Part shown: piece by piece, positions 16,267 through 23,807 of the stretch
Numbering within the stretch: position 1 is the stretch's first letter
Layout: the number at the start of each line of letters is the position of its first letter
Assembly (NCBI GenBank): GCA_966095765.1
Contig: CBHTSZ010000001.1
Span: 62,001-126,000 of the forward strand
Origin: CBHTSZ01 sp966095765
GTDB taxonomy: Bacteria > Patescibacteriota > Saccharimonadia > Saccharimonadales > Saccharimonadaceae
Direction: 5' to 3'
Length of the DNA stretch: 64,000 nt
The notes under the pieces: generated by a model
Database searches by the model: none
The model's input: the letters and a program-made list of their open reading frames with translations, nothing else
Told to the model about the DNA's origin: nothing
Program-made: the position numbers and the translations under genes

Positions 16267-17160
16267 ATGAAACACAACCAGTACCATATGCAAAACCCCC
16301 TGACGCAGTATCCGAAACTTGAGATTCCAGGGCAGCGTCAAACTGAACCGGGCCTCGATGCGGAACTGAAGCCGCAGGCTGATCACGGCCAAAATACCTA
16401 TGAAGGATCTGGGCGTTTGGCAGGGCGCAAGGCGCTGGTTACAGGTGGTGACTCAGGTATTGGTCGAGCAGTGGCGATCGCCTATGCACGCGAAGGTGCC
16501 GATGTTGCGATCGTATACCTACCGAGTGAGCAAGTCGATGCCGAGGAGACGATGAAGTACATCGAGGCGACAGGCGTTAAGACGTTGATGCTAGCCGGTG
16601 ACCTGGCTGACGAAGCTTTTTGCAACAGTGTGATCAGTAGGACGGTAAAAGCCTTCGGTGGTCTCGACATTCTCGTCAATAACGCCGCTAAGCAGATTTA
16701 CTGCGAAGATATCGAGGAGCTTGCATCTGAGCAGTTCACACAGACCTTTACAGTAAACGTATTTGCGATGTTTTGGCTTACGAAGGCGGCGCTTCGACAT
16801 ATGCCGGCAGGCAGTACCGTCATTAACACGACCTCAATCCAGGGCTACCAGCCATCACCCGGCTTACTCGACTATGCAGCCACAAAAGCGGCGATCGCTA
16901 ACTTTACGAAAGGGCTGGCACAGCAGCTTGCCGCGCGCGGCATACGGGTTAATGGTGTGGCTCCGGGTCCGATCTGGACACCACTCCAGCCGAGCTATGG
17001 ACAACCCCTTGAAAAGTTGGTGAAGTTTGGCGAGAACACACCGTACGGTCGTGCTGGCCAGCCGGCCGAGCTCGCACCCACTTACGTCTTTTTGGCGACG
17101 CAGGAATCGAGCTATATCAGTGGGGAAATTATCGGCGTAACAGGCGGGAAGCCGCTCTAA
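16267..17160 (+). CDS. Short-chain dehydrogenase (general stress protein 39/YghA-like)
   Basis: This 297-residue protein has an N-terminal extension (about 1-45) typical of the GSP39/YdaD/YghA subgroup. Next come the cofactor motif TGGDSGIGRA, the NNAAKQ motif, catalytic Ser in TTSIQGYQ and Tyr-x3-Lys in YAATKAAI, and the PGPIWTP loop. It should be an NAD(P)-dependent alcohol/aldehyde reductase. AAAGGAGG precedes the ATG. It heads an apparent stress operon (ChaB, alkyladenine glycosylase, FMN reductase) under a class II Crp-like site. Confidence 0.92.
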   Translation: MKHNQYHMQNPLTQYPKLEIPGQRQTEPGLDAELKPQADHGQNTYEGSGRLAGRKALVTGGDSGIGRAVAIAYAREGADVAIVYLPSEQVDAEETMKYIEATGVKTLMLAGDLADEAFCNSVISRTVKAFGGLDILVNNAAKQIYCEDIEELASEQFTQTFTVNVFAMFWLTKAALRHMPAGSTVINTTSIQGYQPSPGLLDYAATKAAIANFTKGLAQQLAARGIRVNGVAPGPIWTPLQPSYGQPLEKLVKFGENTPYGRAGQPAELAPTYVFLATQESSYISGEIIGVTGGKPL

Positions 17161-17174
17161 AGGAGGATAGAAAG

Positions 17175-17408
17175 ATGCCATACGAAAACAAATCGGAATT
17201 ACCGGAAGGTGTAAGAAATGTCTTGCCTGAGCATGCCCAGGATATCTATAAAGAGGCGTTCAATAGCGCTTACGAACAGTACGAGGACCCTGATGAACGT
17301 CGTGATGATGCGGATCGTGAGGAGGTCGCGCACCGTGTTGCCTGGTCCGCAGTGAAAAAGGCTGGCTATGAAAAAGGCGATGACGGAAAATGGCACACGG
17401 TGCAGTAA
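17175..17408 (+). CDS. ChaB-family protein
   Basis: This 77-residue protein has the ChaB pattern: LPEGVRNVLPEHAQDIYKEAFNSAY, acidic stretch DPDERRDDADREEVAHRVAWSAVKKAGY, and a short tail. ChaB proteins are small, of uncertain function, and often annotated as cation-transport regulators. AAAGGAGG lies upstream and it follows the SDR gene by 14 bp. It overlaps the glycosylase gene by 19 bp, so translation is coupled and all three are co-induced. Confidence 0.88.
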   Translation: MPYENKSELPEGVRNVLPEHAQDIYKEAFNSAYEQYEDPDERRDDADREEVAHRVAWSAVKKAGYEKGDDGKWHTVQ

Positions 17409-17977
17409 CCGGCGTATTTCCGGTCTTTCTGGATGAAGATGCGACGAACGTTGCACAAAAATTGCTTGGGTGCTATCTGATTCGTGAGTTAGGCAACCAT
17501 ACGATTCGCGCAAAGATTGTCGAGACAGAGAGTTACGATCAGGCCGACGCTGCAAGCCATAGTTTTAACGGACGAACCGCACGAACAGACGTCATGTTCG
17601 GAGAGGCTGGGCACCTCTATGTCTATTTCACTTATGGTTTGCATTATTGCTGCAATGTTGTAACGGGAAAGATTGGCGAGGGAGCAGCGGTGCTTATTCG
17701 TGCCGTCGAGCCGGTAGAGGGGCGTGACTACGTAGAGTGCCGGCGTGGTCGGGTAGGTATCGAGGCGACTAATGGCCCTGCCAAACTTTGCCAAGCACTT
17801 GATATCGACAAACGGCTTAACGGTCATAATCTTCGCTACTATCCACTGCGACTTGAGATTGGGCGTCCGTTGCCGCCCAAGTCAATCCTTGCGGCACCAC
17901 GCATCGGTATTAGTAAAGAGAAAGAAGCATTGCGACGCTTTTATATTCGCGGTAACCCCTATGTGTCGGGCGTATAA
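17390..17977 (+). CDS. Alkyladenine DNA glycosylase (AAG/MPG family)
   Basis: This 195-residue protein belongs to the MPG fold, which flips out and removes 3-methyladenine, hypoxanthine and similar bases. The catalytic Glu is in VETESYDQADAASHSFNG, followed by RTDVMFGEAGHLYVYFTYGLHYCCNVV, the conserved base-pocket region. Length is normal for bacterial members. It starts inside the ChaB gene and has no ribosome site of its own, so it depends on readthrough or coupling in the stress operon. Confidence 0.92.
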   Translation: MAHGAVTGVFPVFLDEDATNVAQKLLGCYLIRELGNHTIRAKIVETESYDQADAASHSFNGRTARTDVMFGEAGHLYVYFTYGLHYCCNVVTGKIGEGAAVLIRAVEPVEGRDYVECRRGRVGIEATNGPAKLCQALDIDKRLNGHNLRYYPLRLEIGRPLPPKSILAAPRIGISKEKEALRRFYIRGNPYVSGV

Positions 17978-18003
17978 TAAGGACATAAACGGAGGCTCAT
18001 ATC

Positions 18004-18720
18004 GTGACAGCACAACCAGATTTTACCGGTCTCAAGGCAATCTTTTTCAACGGAACACTCAAACGCTCGCCTGAAGTAAGCAACACCGAGGGCCTGTTGG
18101 CTCTCAGCCAAAAGCTTATGAATGACCACGGCGTAACAACCGAGCTGATCCGAACCATCGATCATGATATTGCGACGGGTGTGTATCCAGATATGCGTGA
18201 GCAGGGCTGGGAAACGGACGAATGGCCAGAGCTCTACAAGAAAGTTCAGGAGGCGGATATTGTCGTGGTGTGCGGTCCGATCTGGCTTGGTGATAACAGC
18301 TCCATGACCAAGAAGCTCATCGAAAGGCTCTACGGAAACTCAGCCGAAACCAACGATAAAGGCCAATGGGCGTATTACGGCAAGGTTGGTGGCTGTATTA
18401 TCACGGGTAACGAAGATGGTATCAAGCACTGCGCGATGAACGTTCTCTATAGTCTGCAGCATATTGGCTTCACGATCCCGCCCCAGGCTGATGCGGGCTG
18501 GATTGGTCCGGTTGGCCCCGGTCCAAGCTACCTCGATGAAGGTTCGGGTGGGCCCGAGAGTGACTTTACGAACCGCAATGTCACCTTTATGACCTACAAC
18601 CTGATGCACACAGCTAAGATGCTGCGTGACAACGGCGGTGTGCCCGCATATGGAAACCAGCCGGACCATTGGAAACGTGGCGAGCACTTTGGACTCGACC
18701 CGAACCCTGAGTATCGGTAA
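18004..18720 (+). CDS. Flavodoxin-fold NAD(P)H-dependent FMN oxidoreductase
   Basis: This 238-residue protein has a flavodoxin-like FMN-binding fold: FFNGTLKRSPEVSNTEGL supplies the phosphate loop, and VVCGPIWLGDNSSMTKKLIERLYG the second FMN loop. It belongs to the NAD(P)H-dependent oxidoreductase group that reduces quinones or flavins. The start is GTG 18004 with CGGAGG upstream. TATAAT (17973-17978) at the end of the preceding gene suggests an extra promoter, but it should also be reached from the SDR promoter. Confidence 0.85.
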   Translation: MTAQPDFTGLKAIFFNGTLKRSPEVSNTEGLLALSQKLMNDHGVTTELIRTIDHDIATGVYPDMREQGWETDEWPELYKKVQEADIVVVCGPIWLGDNSSMTKKLIERLYGNSAETNDKGQWAYYGKVGGCIITGNEDGIKHCAMNVLYSLQHIGFTIPPQADAGWIGPVGPGPSYLDEGSGGPESDFTNRNVTFMTYNLMHTAKMLRDNGGVPAYGNQPDHWKRGEHFGLDPNPEYR

Positions 18721-18741
18721 AGGCTAGCAAAGGAGGCAGAG

Positions 18742-19131
18742 ATGCAGAAAAAGCAGGACATCTTTACCAGATTTACGACGAAGACTTCTGAGATGTTGGG
18801 GCGGCCGTGGATTTTCGCAACGGCGCTCTTGATTATCGTGCTCTGGGCGGCTTCTGGACCACTGCTCAAGTTTTCTGAAACGTGGCAGCTCGTTATCAAT
18901 ACAAGCACGACAATCATCACATTTCTCATGGTCTTCATCATCCAAAACACTCAAAATCGTAACGACCTTGCTGTCAATATCAAGCTCGATAAGCTCCTCG
19001 AGGAGCGAGGGTTTGATAGTGAAAAGGTCCTGGCAGCAGAAATGTTGAGCGATAAAAAGCTTGAACGCGAACAAAGCAAAGAGCAAAAGAAGGCCAAGCA
19101 AAAGGGAAGCAAGCGCCGCAAGAAGCGGTAA
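18742..19131 (+). CDS. Low-affinity iron permease family protein
   Basis: This 129-residue protein has two membrane helices. The pattern GRPWIFATALLIIVLWAASGPL then FSETWQLVINTSTTIITFLM and FIIQNTQNRN is characteristic of the bacterial Fet4-like low-affinity iron permease family. It ends in a strongly basic Lys/Arg tail. AAAGGAGG precedes the ATG 22 bp after the FMN reductase stop, so it likely belongs to the same operon, which a terminator closes about 20 bp later. Transport activity of bacterial members is not well established. Confidence 0.85.
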   Translation: MQKKQDIFTRFTTKTSEMLGRPWIFATALLIIVLWAASGPLLKFSETWQLVINTSTTIITFLMVFIIQNTQNRNDLAVNIKLDKLLEERGFDSEKVLAAEMLSDKKLEREQSKEQKKAKQKGSKRRKKR

Positions 19132-19152
19132 TTCTCTCAGGGCGCAGGCACG

Positions 19153-19184
19153 GCACAGTGTTTTGCGAAAAAGCTGTGTTTTTG
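19153..19184 (+). terminator. Rho-independent terminator
   Basis: GCACAG and CTGTG around an A/T-rich loop are followed by TTTTTG. It closes the stress operon before the pilin-like gene. Confidence 0.6.
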
Positions 19185-19220
19185 CTTAAATGACGACATA
19201 CATTCACACAGGAAAAACAC

Positions 19221-19634
19221 ATGAATCAAAATCAAAAAGGCTTTAGTGTCGTTGAAATAGTAATCGTTCTTGCCATACTTGTGCTTGTCGGTGGAGTAAC
19301 GACCTTGTTTCTCAGAAGCTCCGGCGAAAAACCTATCACAGCGGATGATCATAACAAAGACAATAACTCATCGCTCGTAACCTTCGAAGGGCAAGTAACC
19401 CAGATCATCGACCAAGGCGGGGAAACGTGTCTAACCTACCAGATCGATAAGAGTAAATACGTTGCCGTCACGTGTCCGGATATGGCTGGCTATAAAGGCT
19501 TCGCTGGTGAGTACGACAAAGCCGTTGTCGTCGGCGACAGGGTAGCAGTCAAAGCAAGCCTAAAATCCATAGGCAATAGTAGTCACCAGACTTACCATCT
19601 CGATAGCAGTGGGATGTACCTTCGGAAAAAGTAG
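19221..19634 (+). CDS. Type IV pilin-like protein
   Basis: This 137-residue protein has a class III prepilin signal: a short polar leader QNQK, then G-FSVVE with the conserved Glu at +5 and a hydrophobic helix (VIVLAILVLVGGVTTLFL). PilD-type peptidase should cut after the Gly. The globular part has two Cys that could form a disulfide (ETCLTYQI and VTCPDMA). AGGAAAA precedes the ATG. No pilus assembly genes are present here; Saccharibacteria often carry type IV pili used in surface motility and host contact. Confidence 0.85.
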   Translation: MNQNQKGFSVVEIVIVLAILVLVGGVTTLFLRSSGEKPITADDHNKDNNSSLVTFEGQVTQIIDQGGETCLTYQIDKSKYVAVTCPDMAGYKGFAGEYDKAVVVGDRVAVKASLKSIGNSSHQTYHLDSSGMYLRKK

Positions 19635-19722
19635 AAATCCGCACTTTTAGGCAACATAAGTGCATAAATCCCCACGTGTACGAAAATGCATCATACACAT
19701 CCACCAGACGTGCTCATCGAAT

Positions 19723-20352
19723 CTAGTTCTGATTGGGTGCGTTATCGAGAGATTTCCAGAGATACCAGCTGGCGATCGATTCGTACGGTTTCCAGCCATT
19801 TCTTGCGGCGATCTTTCGGATGTCGTCAGGTGTTGGGGGCCTATCGAGTGAGTACAGGCGCTCGATAGCATTTTTGATGCCCAGGTCACCAACCGGCAAG
19901 ACATCGAACCGCCCCATGCAGAACATGAGAAACATGTGGACCGTCCACTCCCCTACTCCCTTTACTGCGGTAAGTTCTGCAACAATCTCATCATTTGAGA
20001 GCTGATCCAGATGTTCAAACCGGACTTCGCCCGCAGACACTTTGGCTGCAAGATCTTTGATATAACGCGTTTTTTGACCACTCAGACCAACGGCGCGGAG
20101 CTGTTCATCATCTCGGGCAAGGATTTCTTCTGGTTCGGGAAAATGTTCGAAGCTGTCAACGAACCGTCGATAGATAGTGGCTGCTGCTTTAATGCTGAGC
20201 TGTTGCGAGATAATACTCTCGACCAGTTCACGGTAGTAATCGGTGTGTGGACGGAACGTGGGCTGTGGATAGGTGTAGATGAGCTCGGCTAGCCGCATAT
20301 CGTTCTTTGCGATATGCTCGATCCCAATCTCCAACTCTTCATGCCACGTCAT
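19723..20352 (-). CDS. AlkA-like DNA-3-methyladenine glycosylase (HhH-GPD)
   Basis: This 209-residue protein has a helix-hairpin-helix (LTAVKGVGEWTVHMFLMF) and, in the following GDLGIKNAI segment, the catalytic Asp of the HhH-GPD superfamily. It should remove alkylated purines. The start at 20352 fits TACGAT (20364-20359) six bases upstream, so the message is leaderless. It is divergent from the carbinolamine-dehydratase-like gene, with 41 bp between the starts. With the AAG glycosylase and MutY-like gene nearby this makes three base-excision glycosylases within 4 kb. Confidence 0.9.
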   Translation of the reverse strand: MTWHEELEIGIEHIAKNDMRLAELIYTYPQPTFRPHTDYYRELVESIISQQLSIKAAATIYRRFVDSFEHFPEPEEILARDDEQLRAVGLSGQKTRYIKDLAAKVSAGEVRFEHLDQLSNDEIVAELTAVKGVGEWTVHMFLMFCMGRFDVLPVGDLGIKNAIERLYSLDRPPTPDDIRKIAARNGWKPYESIASWYLWKSLDNAPNQN

Positions 20353-20393
20353 ATGACCATCGTAGCACCTGGCACGCAAGGTATACTAGAAAC

Positions 20394-20663
20394 ATGAATA
20401 CACATGATGATCTCGAACTTGAGTGGGCTGATATCGAAGGCCAGGGCTTGGTGCGCGTATTTCCTATACAAGACTTTAGGAGCGGTTTTGTGCTCGTCGC
20501 GCACATCGGGCTCGCTGCCGAACAGGTCGAATACTACCCAGAAGTGCTCCTGACAGAGCGCAAGCTGACCGTGACAATCTCGCCAAACGATGAGGGACTC
20601 GACCATAGGCTTGCTCATGCTATCGATGCCACGCTCCATGAATCCACTAACGCTCAGTCCTAA
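20394..20663 (+). CDS. Pterin-4a-carbinolamine dehydratase-like protein
   Basis: This 89-residue protein follows the PCD/DCoH pattern: FRSGFVLVAHIGLAAEQVEYYPEVLLTERKLTV then the LA..ID helix. The catalytic His-His-Pro of true dehydratases is Tyr-Tyr-Pro here, so the enzyme activity is doubtful and a structural or unknown role is possible. TATACT (20382-20387) lies six bases before ATG, so the message is leaderless. The mutY-like gene begins inside its 3' end (26-bp overlap). Confidence 0.7.
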   Translation: MNTHDDLELEWADIEGQGLVRVFPIQDFRSGFVLVAHIGLAAEQVEYYPEVLLTERKLTVTISPNDEGLDHRLAHAIDATLHESTNAQS

Positions 20664-21480
20664 GCAAGTCGCCGACTTTCAGGATGTAGTGTGGGGGTAT
20701 TACCGCGAAAACGGGCGGGCGATGCCATGGCGGTCTGATCCGAGCCCGTATAAGGTGCTCGTGAGTGAGCTGATGCTTCAGCAGACACAAGCAGCACGGG
20801 TTATACCAAAGTTTGATGCGTTTATGTATACGTGCCCGGACTTTGCATCATTGGCAAGCATGACGCTCGGTGGGGTGCTCGAGCTCTGGTCAGGACTGGG
20901 ATATAACCGACGAGCCAAGTTCCTGCACCAGACCGCTCAGACTGTTATCGCTGACTATGGCGGCGTTTTGCCGAACACGCTCACCGAACTCGTGAAACTG
21001 CCAGGTATCGGAAAGAACACGGCGGGGGCAATCTTGGCATATGCCTACAACCAGCCGGTCGTGTTCGTGGAGACAAACATTCGCACTGTCTATTTCCATC
21101 ATTTTTACCCAGATAGCCATGACCTCGTAAGCGATAAAGCGCTTGAGATACTTGTGGAGCAAACGCTTGACCGAGAGAATCCGCGAGAGTGGTACTGGGC
21201 GCTCATGGATTATGGAACATACCTAAAGAAAACAGCAGGAGGGCGGCTAACGAGCTCGAAACACTACACTAAACAGTCGCCGCTAAAGGGTTCGCTCCGT
21301 GAGATGCGTGGGCGAATACTCAAGGTGCTTGTAAAGGGGGTCTATAGCGAAAGTGAATTACGGAAAACAGTGCAGGCAGACGAGCGATTCGAGCCAGCGC
21401 TCGATTCCCTGCTTCGCGAAGGATTTATCGAACGAAATGGTCGAAATATCTGTTTGACAGGAGCAGACCAGACTTCATAA
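20638..21480 (+). CDS. A/G-specific adenine glycosylase-like protein without FeS cluster
   Basis: This 280-residue protein resembles MutY: AMPWRSDPSPYKVLVSELMLQQTQAARV carries the early catalytic Glu region, LPGIGKNTAGAILAYA is the helix-hairpin-helix, and VETNIRTVYFHHF contains an Asn where many members have the catalytic Asp (V-D-x-N-x-x-R). The four Cys of the FeS loop are absent (ALMDYGTYLKKTAG). The C-terminal domain is a short winged-helix-like segment instead of the MutT-like 8-oxoG reader. It probably acts on mispaired adenine, but the changed Asp makes this uncertain. ATG 20626 is an alternative start. Confidence 0.75.
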   Translation: MNPLTLSPKQVADFQDVVWGYYRENGRAMPWRSDPSPYKVLVSELMLQQTQAARVIPKFDAFMYTCPDFASLASMTLGGVLELWSGLGYNRRAKFLHQTAQTVIADYGGVLPNTLTELVKLPGIGKNTAGAILAYAYNQPVVFVETNIRTVYFHHFYPDSHDLVSDKALEILVEQTLDRENPREWYWALMDYGTYLKKTAGGRLTSSKHYTKQSPLKGSLREMRGRILKVLVKGVYSESELRKTVQADERFEPALDSLLREGFIERNGRNICLTGADQTS

Positions 21481-21490
21481 TAGAGGTGGT

Positions 21491-22018
21491 ATGAAACGTG
21501 CATTACTCCTGCTTTCGGCTTTTCTCGTGATGGCTGCCTCGCCTATGGTGCGAGCAGAGACGTCTGAACCGCTCACGGACCAGCACATAGCAGCTATTCG
21601 TGTCGGCTGCGTCGATGCGCTCCAAGGTTTGCTGCAGGTGCAGCGCACCGAAGCCGCAACGCGTGTCAACCGTGGGCGCGAGTATGAATCGTTGCTGAGG
21701 ATCGTTGCCGCGTTCAACAGTCGTATAGTCCTTAACAAGCTTGATGCTCCTGCTCTGACGGGAACCGCCAGTCGTATGCAGAGCCGGTTCTCACAGTTCC
21801 AGCGACATTACCTCGACTATGCCGACAAAATGGACGCAACGCTTGATATTAACTGCAAAGAGGCACCGGTGACATTTTATGACAGCCTCAATGAAGCCAG
21901 AGATGCTCGTGCCCAAGTGGCTGCAGATGTCGTCGAGATGGACAAGCTACTTGGTGAATACCAGGCTGGGCTCGATAAGCTGAAGGGCGAGCTCAAGAAA
22001 GCAGAGGTGCAGCCATGA
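21491..22018 (+). CDS. Exported helical protein
   Basis: This 175-residue protein has a Sec signal peptide (MKRALLLLSAFLVMAASP, cleavage near VRAE) and a mature part that is mostly alpha-helical with a C-terminal coiled coil. Two Cys (GCVDAL and INCKEA) may pair. AGAGGTGG precedes ATG. It overlaps the next gene by 4 bp, and that gene encodes a single-span membrane protein, so the two may form an envelope complex. No family is recognised. Confidence 0.7.
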   Translation: MKRALLLLSAFLVMAASPMVRAETSEPLTDQHIAAIRVGCVDALQGLLQVQRTEAATRVNRGREYESLLRIVAAFNSRIVLNKLDAPALTGTASRMQSRFSQFQRHYLDYADKMDATLDINCKEAPVTFYDSLNEARDARAQVAADVVEMDKLLGEYQAGLDKLKGELKKAEVQP

Positions 22019-22368
22019 TCGATTCGTGGGAGCGTATCCAGCACATTATCGAACGTCACCGTATGGTGTACGGAATTATCGCAGCTCTTATCATTGCGAT
22101 GCTACTCACGGCTATCAGTATGGCGTTGTACGTTTCAAGCGGTGCCTCGCGGCTTGATCTGAGCCGACCGGGCTATGAGCGAGTTCGCACCGACGTCCAG
22201 CATGACGACGAAGAACCGGCCTTTAGCGCGACGGGCCCTATGAACAGTGCGGTTGCTGACGATTTCCAAACACGCTTCACCAAGCATCGTGAAGCACTAT
22301 CGAAGCTCGATACCTTTGGCACGAACGCACTCGATGACACCGAGCTGCAGATCGCACCAAGTAACTAA
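22015..22368 (+). CDS. Single-span membrane protein, hypothetical
   Basis: This 117-residue protein has a short cytoplasmic N-terminus, one membrane helix (about 20-42) and an acidic external tail. It shares an ATGA overlap with the exported helical protein upstream, suggesting coupled translation and joint function. Its stop is 2 bp from the stop of the convergent mscS-like gene. No family is recognised. Confidence 0.65.
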   Translation: MIDSWERIQHIIERHRMVYGIIAALIIAMLLTAISMALYVSSGASRLDLSRPGYERVRTDVQHDDEEPAFSATGPMNSAVADDFQTRFTKHREALSKLDTFGTNALDDTELQIAPSN

Positions 22369-22369
22369 G

Positions 22370-23230
22370 CTATTTCTTATCAATACTCGGAAGGCCTGGG
22401 ATGTGGGCTAGTTCAATCTTGTGCTTTGCGAACGCCTTGAGGAGACGGCGACGCATTTCGCCGGTAACGCTCCACTGCTGTGACGGGTTGGTTTTGCCGG
22501 TGATCGTTACTTCAAGGGCGAGGTCGTTAAAGGTACCGATATTGAGGAAGTGTGGTGCCTCCAAAATCTTTGTCTTCCACTTTTCGTCCTCACTGAGCTT
22601 GAGGCCGACCTCGTCGATAATGTTTGAGAGCTTATCAATATCTGTGTCGGGATCAACCGTGAGGGTAAAGTTTACCTTTGAGAAGCCCATCGTCTTGTTG
22701 ATAACATGAATCACTTCACCGTTCGGAAGGAAGTGAACGTTACCGCTCGCATCACGGATAACAGTCGATCGGATGGTGACACGCTCCACGGTACCAGCGG
22801 CACCCTGGATATCGACAATGTCACCGACACGGTATTGATTTTCGATGATGATGAAGACTCCAGAGAGAAAGTCTTTGATGAGTGACTGGGCTCCAAACCC
22901 AACCGCAACTCCGAGAAGGCCGGCGCTTGCAAAGAATGGCGTCAGGTCAACTTTCGGAAAGAGCTGCTGAAATATCATGCAGCTTGCTACGACGACCAGG
23001 ATAACTTTCCAGATCACCGTGAAGAGGCTGCTGAGTGTGTCGCGGCGCTTTGTGACGTCGTCTGGCGAGAGAGGATTGTATTGGGTGCTTCGGACGAGAT
23101 GCCGGACGATCTGGGTGATGACGAGGCCGCCAAAGTGCCGTCCAAGCCAGGCGAAACCAATGATTGCAGCGATAGGGAGGCCAGGGTCAAGGAGCCAGTG
23201 AGCGACAGTGCTCGATAAGGTGTCTTGCAT
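22370..23230 (-). CDS. MscS-family mechanosensitive channel
   Basis: This 286-residue protein has about four membrane helices. The last carries the pore-type Gly/Ala pattern (FASAGLLGVAVGFGAQSLIKDFLSG), followed by the MscS beta domain (YRVGDIVDIQGAAGTVERVTIRSTVIRD) and the alpha/beta cage. It should open on membrane tension and release solutes in hypo-osmotic shock. ATG 23230 lies six bases after TATACT (23242-23237), so the message is leaderless; the start of the divergent tsaC-like gene is only 19 bp away. Confidence 0.93.
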   Translation of the reverse strand: MQDTLSSTVAHWLLDPGLPIAAIIGFAWLGRHFGGLVITQIVRHLVRSTQYNPLSPDDVTKRRDTLSSLFTVIWKVILVVVASCMIFQQLFPKVDLTPFFASAGLLGVAVGFGAQSLIKDFLSGVFIIIENQYRVGDIVDIQGAAGTVERVTIRSTVIRDASGNVHFLPNGEVIHVINKTMGFSKVNFTLTVDPDTDIDKLSNIIDEVGLKLSEDEKWKTKILEAPHFLNIGTFNDLALEVTITGKTNPSQQWSVTGEMRRRLLKAFAKHKIELAHIPGLPSIDKK

Positions 23231-23249
23231 AGTGGTAGTATAGCAGGTG

Positions 23250-23807
23250 ATGTCTATGAAATTGAGTAAAAACCATGAGCTTATCGACCACCTGCGCTCA
23301 GGTGGTGTGGCGGTGATCCGCACCGACACTCTCTACGGTTTGGTGGCTAGCGCCGATATCGAAGCAGCAGTGGAACGTGTCTACGAGATCAAGGGCCGGG
23401 ATGCGAACAAATCCTGCATCGTGCTGCTCGATGATATGCGCTCTGCTTACGGACGAGGTGATGAGCTGGATACCGATGCGCATCGCTATCATAGCGATGT
23501 TCCGACTAGCTTTTTGATTGATGGCAGCGGTGCACCGAGCTGGTTGCTGCGTGAAAATCACCAGCTTGCCTACCGAGTACCAAATGATCTCGACCTGTGC
23601 CAATTTTTGGCGGCGACCGGTCCGCTTATCGCACCGAGTGCCAACCCACAGGGCCAGCTACCGGCTCGTACGATTGCGGAGGCAAGGAGCTATTTTGGCG
23701 ACCAGGTTGATGTCATGTATGTCGATGGCGGTGAAGTACCCGAAGACACCCCGCCCTCACGGCTGATACGAGTCAATGACGATGGAACAGTGGAGCGACT
23801 GCGATGA
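23250..23807 (+). CDS. tsaC: Sua5/YciO/YrdC-family threonylcarbamoyl-AMP synthase
   Basis: This 185-residue protein has the Sua5/YrdC fold: GGVAVIRTDTLYGLVA substrate strand, KGRDANKSCIVLL, and APSANPQGQLPA near the C-terminal third. It makes threonylcarbamoyl-AMP from Thr, bicarbonate and ATP for the t6A37 tRNA modification. ATG 23250 follows TAGTAT (23236-23241) by 8 nt, with a second in-frame ATG at 23256. Its end overlaps trmB by 4 bp, linking two tRNA-modification genes. Confidence 0.88.
   Translation: MSMKLSKNHELIDHLRSGGVAVIRTDTLYGLVASADIEAAVERVYEIKGRDANKSCIVLLDDMRSAYGRGDELDTDAHRYHSDVPTSFLIDGSGAPSWLLRENHQLAYRVPNDLDLCQFLAATGPLIAPSANPQGQLPARTIAEARSYFGDQVDVMYVDGGEVPEDTPPSRLIRVNDDGTVERLR

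Noticed and set aside
19154..19184. Crp-like site near the pilin gene (TCACA at 19204)
   Set aside because: Only a single half-site is present and no partner half lies at the right spacing.
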